Notes under the pieces: model-generated | The model's input: only the letters and a program-made list of their open reading frames with translations | The model's database searches: none | Told to the model about the DNA's origin: nothing | Position numbers and translations under genes: made by a program | Origin: Clavulina sp. PMI_390 | Lineage: Eukaryota; Basidiomycota; Agaricomycetes; Cantharellales; Hydnaceae | Assembly: GCA_015039315.1 (NCBI GenBank) | Contig: WIDE01000034.1 | Span: 121,250 to 185,249 of the forward strand | Length of the DNA: 64,000 bases | Direction of reading: 5' to 3' | In this document: piece by piece, positions 54,632 to 64,000 of the stretch | Numbering within the stretch: the first letter of the stretch is position 1 | Layout: the number at the start of each line of letters is the position of its first letter

Positions 54632-56317
54632 CTAGGCACCATCATCGCTGTCAGATCCATCTTCCCCCTCCTCCTCGTCTTCTTCTTCTTCATCCTCATC
54701 CGAATACACCTCATCAATCGGGCGATGAACTATGATCAAGCAAAGGAAAGACGAGGTAATCAGATGCTGATATCCATCATTTGTACTTGAAGGAATTCGA
54801 GACTCACAAGCAGCAAATTCAGCTTCCGGCGACCTGAACGTCTGAGGAAGCGGGATGTACCCCAACTGCCGAATCTCGTTCCAATTATTCTCGTTATCCC
54901 CCTCGTCCCATAGATCAACCCGATCGTCTCCATACTTCGTTTCTAGCTCCCGGAAGCTCTCCCTGTTCCACCGCCCTCCCACGACCCCAATTTCCGCGTG
55001 TAGCGCTGGTCGTGTCGCCAACAAGCGATCAAGCAAGCGCGCTACCTCGTGGGCTTCTTGGCGATTGAGATCTCGTATGTCATGTACAGTGGCAATCTGG
55101 CGTGGGAGAGGCCAGATTCGTAAAAGATCAATGTTGGGGAAAACATTATGATGGTGGTAGTGATGTTGAGGATTCAATGGTACTAGCGTGGCCGAGGTAT
55201 TATCATACGGAGACAGAAACCGGAGAATAGGAGCAAAGTCAGCGGACCCGCCGAGGTGGAGGCGTTTCACCATCGGGCTAGAGCGCAAGATGCTCAACGC
55301 ATCTCCGCTTACGTCTGAGTTGATTGTGAGTGAGAGCAAGTTTGGGAGGCTCGGCGGAGGAGGCGGGATAGATAGAACCACTCTCTGTGAGTGCATGGGG
55401 AGATTGAGCTCTCTTAGGAATTGTGAGTCAGCCGACCTGTCCCATGGAACAAGGAAACCCCCTTCTAAAACCGAGAGATGCTCTAGGGATGGAAGAGATG
55501 CGAAAAATATGCCTAAATCCCGCGATTTGCCCCGGATCAGAAGTGTGCGAAGGGTTGGAAGTGTCATTGCCTCCGGAACCCGAAGGCAGCAAGTGGTGAT
55601 CTCGAGCGTTTCGAGACTGGTAAACTGGGTCAGGCAGTGAGTCGCTTCTGGTGTGACCCAGTTTCCCACAAGCGTAAGCTCTCGGAGGGATCTGACATCA
55701 ATCCTCACAAGGAGTGGGTTCATCCAACTTCCGCTTGCATGAAAGCTAGTCAGGACGACAGGAGGGCGGTAACTTGGAGCGTCGTCTTCGATAGCATCAG
55801 GGGCCTCTGTATCGAGCCCTGACTGAGGGGGAAAGAAGAAGATGCTAGACCCGACTTGTACGTAACATTCTCGGAGAGCTGGGAGAGCTTGACCCGCTGG
55901 GAGTAGTAGCTTTTGCAAAGAGGGTGGCCCTATGAAACGTAACGAGCGCACACGATGCATATGCGGCAAGAGGGTAGTAATCGCTTCCGTCTGAGCGTCC
56001 CAAATATCATACACCATCTCAACGTAGAGATATAAAGGAGCATTTTTCGAGCGCGCGAGAAAAATCTTCAGTGGTTCAGCATAATTATTCTCGGGGGTCC
56101 ATTTGAACATTACAAACTCCCAAATCCGTGGCGTAGACATAACGATTCGGTTCCAAGGCTTGCAGACATGCAAAAGGGAGCAGATATTGTCCCATATGAT
56201 CCGGCGCCTCTCCTGACTGACGCCGTAGTGCATCGGGAACAGATCTGGGTCATAGAGCGTGCAGTGATGAAAGATGGATGCAACAACCTCATTGGGAAGC
56301 TTATTTATCGTTGTCAT
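54632..56317 (-). CDS. F-box/LRR-like protein, tandem copy 2
   Basis: Close tandem paralog of the 52247-53987 gene. The ATG at 56317 starts MTTINKLPNEVVASIFHHCT, with SLLHVCKPWNRIVMSTPRI and the same leucine-rich order (SLRFIGPPSLQKLL, SLRELTLVGNWVTPEATHCL, SLETLEITTCCLRVPEAMTL, PTLRTLLIRGKSRDLGIFFA, SLEHLSVLEGGF, NLLSLTINSDVSGDALSILR), then RPALHAEIGVVGGRW to YIPLPQTFRSPEAEFAA. The final intron of copy 1 is present here too (GTGAGT donor, ATAG acceptor) but has no stop and a length divisible by three. Both the spliced form (tail FHRPIDEVYSDEDEEEEDEE) and the unspliced 561-residue form are therefore coding. Stop TAG at 54632. Apparently functional. Confidence 0.8.
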   Translation of the reverse strand: MTTINKLPNEVVASIFHHCTLYDPDLFPMHYGVSQERRRIIWDNICSLLHVCKPWNRIVMSTPRIWEFVMFKWTPENNYAEPLKIFLARSKNAPLYLYVEMVYDIWDAQTEAITTLLPHMHRVRSLRFIGPPSLQKLLLPAGQALPALRECYVQVGSSIFFFPPQSGLDTEAPDAIEDDAPSYRPPVVLTSFHASGSWMNPLLVRIDVRSLRELTLVGNWVTPEATHCLTQFTSLETLEITTCCLRVPEAMTLPTLRTLLIRGKSRDLGIFFASLPSLEHLSVLEGGFLVPWDRSADSQFLRELNLPMHSQRVVLSIPPPPPSLPNLLSLTINSDVSGDALSILRSSPMVKRLHLGGSADFAPILRFLSPYDNTSATLVPLNPQHHYHHHNVFPNIDLLRIWPLPRQIATVHDIRDLNRQEAHEVARLLDRLLATRPALHAEIGVVGGRWNRESFRELETKYGDDRVDLWDEGDNENNWNEIRQLGYIPLPQTFRSPEAEFAACESRIPSSTNDGYQHLITSSFLCLIIVHRPIDEVYSDEDEEEEDEEEGEDGSDSDDGA

Positions 56318-57261
56318 AAGTTTTGTGGAGGTAGCTTCACGTTCTGTTCTGTTCTGTTTGGTTCCGGCGTGTTACCAGATTACCATTTCTGGTGCGCACC
56401 AGTGACCAGTGACTCGGATGAGCGAGACTTTTAGGGCAACTTCATCACTGTCTGGGTATTCTTCCCAATTGTATTGCGGCCCTGATCTGATACTATGTGA
56501 TCCGTGACATCGTGAGTGTGCCAGGCATCAGACTTGACGGAGTGGAGGTTCCAGTTTCGATGCATCAGACCAGGCCTGCCGAGTGAGTCGGGCGGGGGAT
56601 CAGGGTGATTCTATCACTACCCAAGCACTCACGCCAGCTTAGTACCGCTATAACTGAAGGTCGAAGGAAGAAGTATACCCCGTCCTCCGACCCGTTTCCC
56701 GCCTATTGCTATGAATCGTTGGGACTTGGGAGTCTAAACGCATGGTTATTGGGGCGTGTGCTTCTTCCCAAGATACCTTGATTGCCTAAATATTTTTTTT
56801 TTAAAAAAAAACACTCTAAATGGCCTTATCCTACTGTTGTAGCGTGATATTCCATCTACATTGAAGACAGAGGCTGTACCAAGTGAGTCATAGATCCATG
56901 GAAATTATCTTCGGTCATCTGAGTTGTCTTGAGTGATGTTTCTCAATGGTGAGCATAGACTTGGGGGCCAATTCAACACCACTAATAAATTAGCGCAAAT
57001 CATAGTGAATCGAAGCTTCGTATGTTCTGTGGGGAAGTCGGAGTAATCAAAAAGGCGATCCCTGTGTACTCGCTCACGCTTCCCAAACGCCCTTCTCTTC
57101 GCGGGAGGTGAATGTGCTCCTGATTTACCCGGTCATCATGAGTCCAATATAAGTACAACACGTAAGAATATCCGTGAAACCTCCATTACATATAAAGAAG
57201 AAGTTGGGGGAGATCTATTCGCTTCCCCCACATCTGAGCTCGAGCCTATCTTGTTAGTATC
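56318..57261. other. Intergenic
   Basis: No gene is supported. Contains a T10/A9 run (about 56791-56810) that could form a weak hairpin. Confidence 0.55.
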
Positions 57262-57905
57262 ATGTTACTAAAGTCTTGGCTGTTGTCAACTTTCGCGGGC
57301 ATCGGAAGTCTTGGAGAGGCTACCTCGACTCCTGTTCAAGAGAGAGGCCTCTCCAAGAGGTACCCTACCGGAGTAGTAACAGAGCTGGTGGGGGTGACTA
57401 GCTCGGTGAGTTACGCCTGCTTTTCACGACATCCATAAGGTCACTAAATTGAACTCTCTACGTTGCTTTTCACTAACAAAAGGTATACTGCACTGATCCT
57501 AACCGCTACTGGGTGAACACCTCGATCGCCAGTGGCAACTACGCGCTTGTCAACTCTGTCTGTACCGAATTCTTCGCTTCTCCGTCCGGGCCGTCGGATG
57601 AGGGAAATCCTGACATCATCGTTTGCGCAGGCCGAATGGGCCGAATACAACATCGACGGTGGCCTCAATTGTGGCTATGAGCTTGTGGTTTACAATCTTG
57701 ATGAATCAAACAACACGTCAGCAATTCCTCTCTTGTCACTGTTTCCGACGTCGCTGATTCTTCCCGGCTTTATATTGATGCGATATCAGGTACACCTCAC
57801 AGCTCTATATCGTTGACATGTTTGAGGGGACCACTGGACTGCTTCTTGGCCCTACCGCTTGGTCAAGAATCTCGTACGGCGCCGAAAGTTTCAATGGAGA
57901 GTGGC
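57262..57905 (+). pseudogene. Degraded secreted-protein gene
   Basis: Exon 1 is MLLKSWLLSTFAGIGSLGEA (signal peptide) with TPVQERGLSKR, a Kex2-like propeptide site, and TGVVTELVGVTSS. After an intron it reads VYCTDPNRYWVNTSIASGNY and ALVNSVCTEFF. At about 57630 the sensible reading jumps frame to AEWAEYNIDGGLNCGYELVV, and near 57715 it jumps again to NSSLVTVSDVADSSRLYIDA, with further short pieces (TAWSRISYGAESFNGEWLRV) to 57900. Successive frame jumps without plausible splice sites indicate frameshifts. The conserved-looking Cys and Tyr/Asn positions suggest a small secreted protein of unknown function. It is divergent to nothing obvious and lies tail to tail with the GH28 gene. Confidence 0.45.
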
Positions 57906-58129
57906 TTCGCGTTGGCTAACTGGCGAGGGTATTCCAGTCGTCTGCAAGGCAATCAAAAAGACTCGGGAAAGCGGAAAGTGGATCATTGATGAATATAAAG
58001 TTCAGAGAAATATATTTCAAGTCAGGAACCGCCACAAATTACTATCCCTTCAATCTAGCAGCTTGGACCCATGCCTACCAGAGCTGACCGACATCCCACT
58101 CAGTCAACCCTTGCAAAATATGGTCACCT

Positions 58130-59933
58130 CAAACCTCGGTGCATTTGAAATCCAACTGTAAGATGATAAGAATGTTAGACCATACATTCTTAACCACAGG
58201 GGAACATGACAACATACCGAAGCCTCGCTGGTAATGTTGCGGCAGTCATATACGGCGGTGCCCTTGGGGCTCGTCAGGCTGGTTCCCGTCGCGGTAATGT
58301 CATTGCAAGGGGAGGAGCATTCTAACGACGCAACGACTTTGCCCTCTGATCCTGAGGAAGAGCCAGTGACATTAATGTCTTCAAGCATCGACGGCGAAAG
58401 GAATTCAGAATAATGGTAAAACGTCATAGACGTAATAGACTTGGACATACAATGAACGTCCGAGATGATGACCTTGCTCGGATAGCTTTGGCACCCAGCA
58501 GTTGTGCCCATGTAGCACTGGCGGTGAGATTCCCGTCAATACATTATTGGATCAGTGTAGTTATGAGCTCTTACTTGATCGATGACAACAGGGTTGTCCA
58601 CTGCGCTGTTCACAAAGTTTGCAAAGGTGATGTTCTGAAGGGGCGGAGTCAGTTACATGGTATAAGCCATGATGGAAGCATGGCCATCACCTTGACGTAT
58701 CCAGAACCGCCGCCAGCGGTAGAGGTAGAACTAGCAGAACCAGCCCAAGCCTTGATACGTGCACCATTCTATGATATTTTGGTGCAGATTAATACCAGTG
58801 CATAACATCTCAAGAGCTAGTCACCACTAACCTGCGCACTAGTCATGGTGATGCCCTTCACGTAGACGTTTTCCACAATGTCCACCTCACCTGCGTATTG
58901 GCCCAACGATCCGACGCTGATACCGTGTGAGCCAGTGCAGCTCAAGTTCGTCACGACGATGTTGGTCGAGTTGGGCTTGAACGATACACAGTCATCACCA
59001 TTGACGATGGTGCTGTTCTCGATCGTGACATTGTCGGATCGATAAATATCCCAGCCGTCTACCCACATATTCAGTTCACCGCAAGTAGTAAGAAGACTCA
59101 GGAGGAGTATGAGATATACCAGTATTTTTTGCGGCGTTACTCGAGGAACTCTTAGAAGTGAGGGTGATATTTCTAGGAGTGACAACAAACGTAAGGGAGA
59201 TTGGCAGAGTAGATTGGCGGTCTATAAAGCGACTCACTTATACACAACGCCTTTGCTCTGATATACAAAGTTGCTCCACATAGGACTTTGGATAATTTTG
59301 AGGTTCTCCACCAAAACATTATTCCCATTCCCGATCGTGAGAGGGATGGGGCGCATGAGGTTGGCATTGCTGGCAAAGGCATCGTACCAAGCTTGGCCAT
59401 TGCCATCAATAGTGCTCGCGCCTGATCCGCCGTGGAGGTGGATGTTCGTGCCGGCTAAAAAGAAAAAGGTGGTACTGCCGTACAGGGCATCGTGAGCCGC
59501 GGATTCATTGGCGGTGGCGAATACTCACGCATTCTTTTTGAGAAGCGAGAGTTGACATGAGTGTTGCATTGATGTGAAAGGCTGACACAAGGCTTAGCGT
59601 AATGACGGGGCTTACCTGGTACGTCAGATACTTCGCTTGCGCAGGCCATTTGGAAGTGCTGTTCGTGTACTGCAGTGTTCCAGACAGAACAATCTCGAGG
59701 TTGTTCAAGTTGAGGCTGCTAGTGTCAAGCAGCGTGCCAACGCTATAGGTTCCGTTCAACACAACCTGGCCACCATTGTTGCACGAGGTAAAAGCTGCAA
59801 GGATGGACGGGCCGGCGTCGGAGCCTGAAGTCGACGAGGCAACCGTGCACGTTTTGGTAGCACGAGAAGTTACATAGGCGCGTGTGGAAGCAGTGAAGCT
59901 TAGGGCCGCGATTGTCAGCTTGGCGGCGAGCAT
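58130..59933 (-). CDS. Glycoside hydrolase family 28 exo-polygalacturonase, secreted
   Basis: Hydrolyses homogalacturonan (pectin), probably from chain ends, outside the cell. The ATG at 59933 opens signal peptide [20 protein letters not shown]. The beta-helix family markers follow: [40 protein letters not shown], then [18 protein letters not shown] (catalytic Asp of NTD), [12 protein letters not shown] (catalytic DD), [15 protein letters not shown] (His of the GHG-type motif, here SHG as in exo-acting enzymes) and GARIKAWAG (RIK substrate-binding motif). C-terminal cysteines ([37 protein letters not shown]) end in LDFKCTEV with TGA at 58130. Several short introns join in frame. All catalytic residues are present. 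The fifth UF-family gene lies divergently upstream. Confidence 0.9.
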
Positions 59934-60403
59934 GGTCGGTTACTATTACTTGAAGGTTTCTTCCGGGGACAAGATGGCGAGCTCAACGCAAGATATTTTA
60001 CGGGGGCTCGCTATGATAAATAGACAACGTCGCCAAGCAAACGGACCGTTGAAATACGATTTGGGAGTTCATCCGCATCTATGCCGACAAAAGCCCCCAA
60101 GGACATCAGACGTCACTGCACCCATGATCGACGATGGCTCCTCGTCCTCCGTTACCGGGCCGCCGCGGAGTCGACGCGGTGGCCCGGCGGGAAGTACAGC
60201 ACAACGTTATTCAAGAGACCAAACCATTGTGCAGTGTACCAGCCTGATCAGGGTGACAGTATGATGGTTCTCACGGTGGAGTCAGTCACATACTCTCGTG
60301 TCATTTGATTTGTGCCTCGTCCACCACTCAACTCGCCTCAGTTACCGTTTCAGTTGAACCCGGAGAGGAGCAGAGGATCTCCCGGAAACATCCATTATCT
60401 ATA
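59934..60403. other. Divergent promoter region of GH28 and UF copy 4
   Basis: Upstream sequence of both genes; no other gene or clear binding-site array is recognised. Confidence 0.55.
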
Positions 60404-61344
60404 ATGTCGCGAGATGTGGAGGCGCTCACAGAACCTCGATACTGTAGGAAGATCAGAAGTCATCTATAGTTTGTTTACACCTCCGATATGTCTGACGAAT
60501 GCTGTAATTGTTCTTGGTGTTACCCGCCTAAGTCTACTATCAAATCGTTGAGGACTCCTTGGCCCTGGTCTCGCAGCAATCATATGATCAGCGAGATACG
60601 ACCATTGGGCGCGTTGGCGCAAATCGTATCCAACCCTCTACGGTCGGTTCAATGAAAAAGGCTCTGTCGCGACTTGAGAAGATCCACTACTCTCGCATCA
60701 TATCCTTCCGATTTGGCTCAAGCGACAACAGCCAGGACATCAGTGATTCGTCCACCGTGTCTGCGTTGGATACTGCTGCACCAGGAGCATCGCCAAATAG
60801 GCCTTTTATCATCCATGTGACCAGAGTACACGCCGGAGTGGCCGATGTTGCGGAATCTCCGACTAAAGAGGGAAAAGCGGCTTCCGGGGAGCGGCCGGTG
60901 GGTTGGGCTACCTGTGAAATTTCTGCGGGTTCCGCTGCTCAAGGTTAGACTCATATCGACCGCACGGAGGTGTTCCATCCTGACACTCTCCCCACACTCC
61001 ACACCCTTAATTTCTATATAGTGGATATTCTTGATGGGATTACACTGATTGACACCAGAATACTACTCCGTCCAGGAAGAGACCTCTTCTACGCAAACCT
61101 CAAACGGCCCTTTGCAGGGCTTCGTAACTCCTCGCCGCGTAGGTCATATGGCTGATCCTTCATTGATTGAAGAAGCTGAAAAGCAGTGTCTTGTAGTCCA
61201 GGTTGTCCAGATCATCATGTTACCAAGCCTAAAGATCGCTTGTACGTAGTATGTTTCCACATATTACGTTTCAATGCTGACACTGTGGTCCTCTCATCTC
61301 GAGATATCAACGCCGAATGCCCTAAGGTATTGGTGGGGGCGTAA
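60404..61344 (+). CDS. Unknown-function (UF) family protein, copy 4 (dispersed)
   Basis: Intact member of the UF family, 25 kb from the tandem array and on the opposite strand. MSRDVEALTEPRY is followed by an intron (TAC T/GTAGGA donor) and YYQIVEDSLALVSQQSYDQR, GRVGANRIQPSTVGSMKKAL, YSRIISFRF, APGASPNRPFIIHVTR and RPVGWATCEIS. After a second intron come VDILDGITLIDTRILLRPGR and DLFYANLKRPFAGLRN, then QVVQIIMLPSLKIA and INAECPKVLVGA, stopping TAA at 61344. Intron positions and phases equal those of the array copies, although the protein is strongly diverged, so this is an old paralog and shows which residues are conserved (KKALSRLE, APGASP, DTRI, DLF.AN). No domain is recognised. Confidence 0.68.
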
Positions 61345-62330
61345 ATGATGAATGACGCGAAGCATTACGCCGTAGGTCCACTCCTCACCAGGTCAACCAA
61401 TTAGAAGCTCACAACTAATATCGTCAGAGTAGCGCGAGCAGCCGTCTTGGGTCTTTGTCTTATCAGCAACGCCCCGGACGGCCGTGTGAAGCCGCCAGAT
61501 ATTGATGCTAACCTCCACCCCATCGAGTCTAGAATCCCCTCTGCTCAATTTCTTCTGTTGTGACTTTCGATTTGTCTTAATCGTAGCAACCAATCTGTTA
61601 CTTACACCTACCGGTCTCCTGATGCAAACTCAGAACGATCAACCTCCTTAAGGATTTCTCTTTACCAGTCGCGGTTAAGTGCCAATCATCTCCATATTAG
61701 TTATTACCTCCTCGTGTGAAAATTGTGGTGCTTCCATATTGCAGAACATTGACGTTCGAGTTCGTCAGGTAGGCGCCAAAAGGCGCCTCAACGACACCAC
61801 TTACGACACTCTATATCAAGAAGCTAGCTACTGCGCATGGAAGGGCCGCCACATATGCCAATTAACCTCTGCGAACGTAACTCTCCATGTGGATATGCTA
61901 ATCACAAGGTGTTGTGAAGCATCGAAGGTTCTGAGCGTTTTCATCAATTGTCATTGATGATGATCAACTCCTATAAGTCTGTCGATTCAAGCATGCGTCG
62001 CCTCGGTCATCGAATTCAATTCCCGAATCTCCACATGTCTCACGCGATCGTGGGGCTGGCTTAGCCCGCTTGGCGTTGCGACGCTGGTCGGAGGATGAAC
62101 CGATCAGGAGCTCCACCCCATGCGATTGGGTATCGATAACGACATCCTGTGTCAGAGCTATTTCAGGAATCTTGGGGGACATCTGGTATAAAATGGACGG
62201 CCGTCGCACTGGTCTTGGGGCCAAGCCTCGTCCTTCGTAGCTCGGTGAGCACTCTCTCCTCTACCCGCTCCTCTCGGGTTATCCAAAACGCCCTCCTAAT
62301 TATTCCATAATTTCCCAACTAGTTCCAAAC
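61345..62330. other. Intergenic
   Basis: No gene is supported; the short frame at 62224-61964 (minus) has no recognisable features. The last 100 bp are a CT-rich promoter-type tract before the ATG. Confidence 0.5.
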
Positions 62331-63497
62331 ATGGTTGCCTCGTCCATTTTCCGTGCCTCGCTGATCGTTCTCGGCCTTCTGGCCCCCGCTCTTGCGGCTC
62401 CCGCTGCTGGGACTGTCTTGACTCCCTACGGCGAGCGCCCAATTGCTGACGTTCACGCTGTCCCCGCCGGTATGTCGATCAACTGTCATTTAAGCTTTGG
62501 GCTTATTCGGGTTCTGATGCCGCCGGCTTCTTTGCGATCTTGTTTCACTTCTAGGTGGTGAGGTCCGCCATGTTGGTGATGAGGTCCACCTTGTTGATGC
62601 TACTGGAACCGTCCTCCACGTCGCTAAGAACGACCAGAGCAAGGTCCGCGAGCAGCCCACTCCCGTTGCTAACGCCGCGAGGGCCTTCCAGACCGGCTGG
62701 ATCGCTTATGCCTACTGTAAGCATTCCCTTCCTCAGCATAAATTGGTTCACACGCTAATAGATTTTCCCGAATTTTCCCCTCTTATTTCTCCTCCCTTTA
62801 TCTTCGATATCCTGTGCTGCTTTTCGTCGTTAACATGTACAGGGACCAACACTGCGTCCTCCCCCATCAGCTCGTTCACCACGACCTGGACTGTCCCCGC
62901 CGTCCCCGCTAGCAACGTTGGCCAGACCCTCTTCACCTTCAACTCGATCGAGCCTGCCTCTGGAAATGCCATTCTCCAGCCGGTGCTCCAGTACGGTCCC
63001 AGCGCTGCAGGCGGTGGCTCGTACTACGCTGTTGCGTCGTGGTACCTCGTTGGTAGCCAGGTACGGCGCTCCCGCCTTCAGTTTCGAATTTTCCGCGTCT
63101 TGATCACTGATTGTTATTCCCCGTCTTCCAGACATACTACACCTCCCCCGTCAAGGTCTCGACTGGTGCTACCCTCAACGGTGTCATCACCCTCACTTCG
63201 TCTTCTGGCTCGTCTTACAACTACGTTACTTCGTTCAGCAACATCAGCGGCACCTCGCTGACCGCCACTGGCTCGGCACAGCTCGTTTGGGCCACCGAGA
63301 CCCTCGAAGTTTACGGTGTCTCCGCAGCGAGCCAGTTCCCCACTGGCTCCACCGTCTTCTCCGGTATCAACCTGAAGCTCTCTTCGGGCGCTACCCCCAG
63401 CGTCTCATGGAGCGCCGTCAGCTCGAGCGCTGATGGTGTCACCACCACTATCAACACTCAAGGCGCTACCAACGCCGAGGTCACTATCAAGTACTAA
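62331..63497 (+). CDS. Secreted protein, probable beta-sandwich, unknown function
   Basis: Four exons: 62331-62469, 62555-62716, 62843-63060, 63132-63497, all GT-AG and in frame; about 294 residues. Signal peptide MVASSIFRASLIVLGLLAPA with cut after ALA. A propeptide-like part (TPYGERPIADVHAVPAGGEV) leads to the mature domain: QTGWIAYAYWTNTASSPISS, TTWTVPAVPASNVGQTLFTF, PASGNAILQPVLQYGPSAAG, YYAVASWYLVGSQ, then Ser/Thr-rich alternating strands with few cysteines (GSSYNYVTSFSNISGTSLTA), closing TNAEVTIKY. The W-x-VP and ILQPVLQYGPS blocks look like a conserved fungal secreted family, and a lectin- or glucanase-like sandwich is plausible, but I cannot name it. Strong codon bias toward C-ending codons in exons suggests high expression. 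Confidence 0.8.
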
Positions 63498-64000
63498 GCG
63501 AGTGTAGTCACGAAGTGTATGCAGAGGCTTGTTCTGTAATTACTTTTGGTATACTCTTGGCAAACAAAACTATCATGAATCGAAATTCGTCCTCCGGCGA
63601 CATTATGATAAGAGCACGCAATGTATGAGTTTTTGTGAGTCATGGTGTGCACCGCGCGGCATCTCCGCCCTGCACTTCGGCCCGTGTCCCCTCCTGTATA
63701 CATGAGACCACACGAGCCATTGGGTACCGATAGGGAGCTCTGGCGATTAGATGATTGGGTGCTGCTGGATTAATCGCCCGACACCGTGTAAGTACTCATG
63801 CTACCCATTTTGGTGGGATAGGTGGTGCTCTGCCATCAGGGTCTTCCAGCCTCCGAGTTTGGCTCGAGTCCGGCAATCACATGTCATGACAGCCGACAAC
63901 AAGTTTGCCAAGCGCTCCTGATCCGCCTCCCACAATGGGTTCTAATTTCAGAACAAGTCTCGAAGATTCCAAAGCCCCCCGTACCAAAGAAAAAACTTCT
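63498..64000. other. Downstream intergenic region
   Basis: 3' flank of the secreted-protein gene; nothing recognised to the window edge. Confidence 0.5.

Noticed and set aside
56791..56812. T10/A9 run as a terminator hairpin
   Set aside because: It is far from any gene end and poly(T)/poly(A) tracts are common in fungal intergenic DNA.
1..64000. CRISPR arrays, prokaryotic operons, rRNA genes
   Set aside because: No regularly spaced direct repeats of CRISPR type and no rRNA-like stretches; intron-rich eukaryotic genes make prokaryotic features implausible.

Overview
The window looks like nuclear DNA of a filamentous basidiomycete (Agaricomycetes). The signs are genes split by many short GT-AG introns of about 50-100 bp, large F-box families, small secreted protein families, fungal plant-cell-wall hydrolases (GH12, GH28) and a PIF/Harbinger DNA transposon. 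A Rhizoctonia/Ceratobasidium-type plant-associated fungus would fit, but the species is inferred, not read from the sequence. Two assembly gaps are present: 10 N at 32951-32960 and 769 N at 43078-43846.

Region 1 (1-28 kb) is a duplicated accessory block. It opens with a gene carrying a Clr2-like silencing-factor motif (1624-2834, minus). Three short-chain dehydrogenase/reductase (SDR) paralogs follow at 3244, 7063 and 26662, together with five paralogs of a roughly 181-residue secreted cysteine-containing protein (called SSP here) at 11792, 15080, 16496 (minus), 21473 and 25423. Long non-coding spacers are themselves duplicated. A spacer block with the same landmarks lies downstream of the first two SDR genes and upstream of SSP genes, and SSP3 and SSP4 sit in a head-to-head inverted duplication centred near 19.4 kb.

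Region 2 (28-38.8 kb) is a nested tandem duplication of a segment of about 1.6 kb. Each unit runs from the last SDR exon, through an antisense gene of unknown function (called UF here), into the first exons of a zinc-type F-box gene. A 2955-bp Harbinger element (29421-32375, 33-bp inverted repeats, 3-bp ACT target duplication) has inserted in one unit, and a sister unit preserves the empty site. The 10-N gap falls inside this array and probably hides collapsed copies. The array ends in the full F-box gene (about 35997-38762).

Region 3 (39-42.7 kb) holds two paralogs of a second, LRR-like F-box family: a pseudogene (one in-frame stop, one frameshift) followed by an intact 503-codon gene. The same family returns as a tandem pair on the minus strand at 52.2-56.3 kb.

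Region 4 (43-64 kb) is mainly single-copy genes: a COQ9-like gene interrupted by the large gap, a ketopantoate reductase family gene, a reverse-strand intron-bearing tRNA candidate, a GH12 endoglucanase, a bHLH transcription factor, a degraded secreted-protein gene, a GH28 exo-polygalacturonase, a fifth UF-family copy, and a secreted protein of unknown function. The two wall-degrading enzymes and several secreted proteins fit plant-material degradation or plant association. No operon-like organisation is expected or seen. The accessory part is best read as a birth-and-death region of secreted, SDR, F-box and UF genes.
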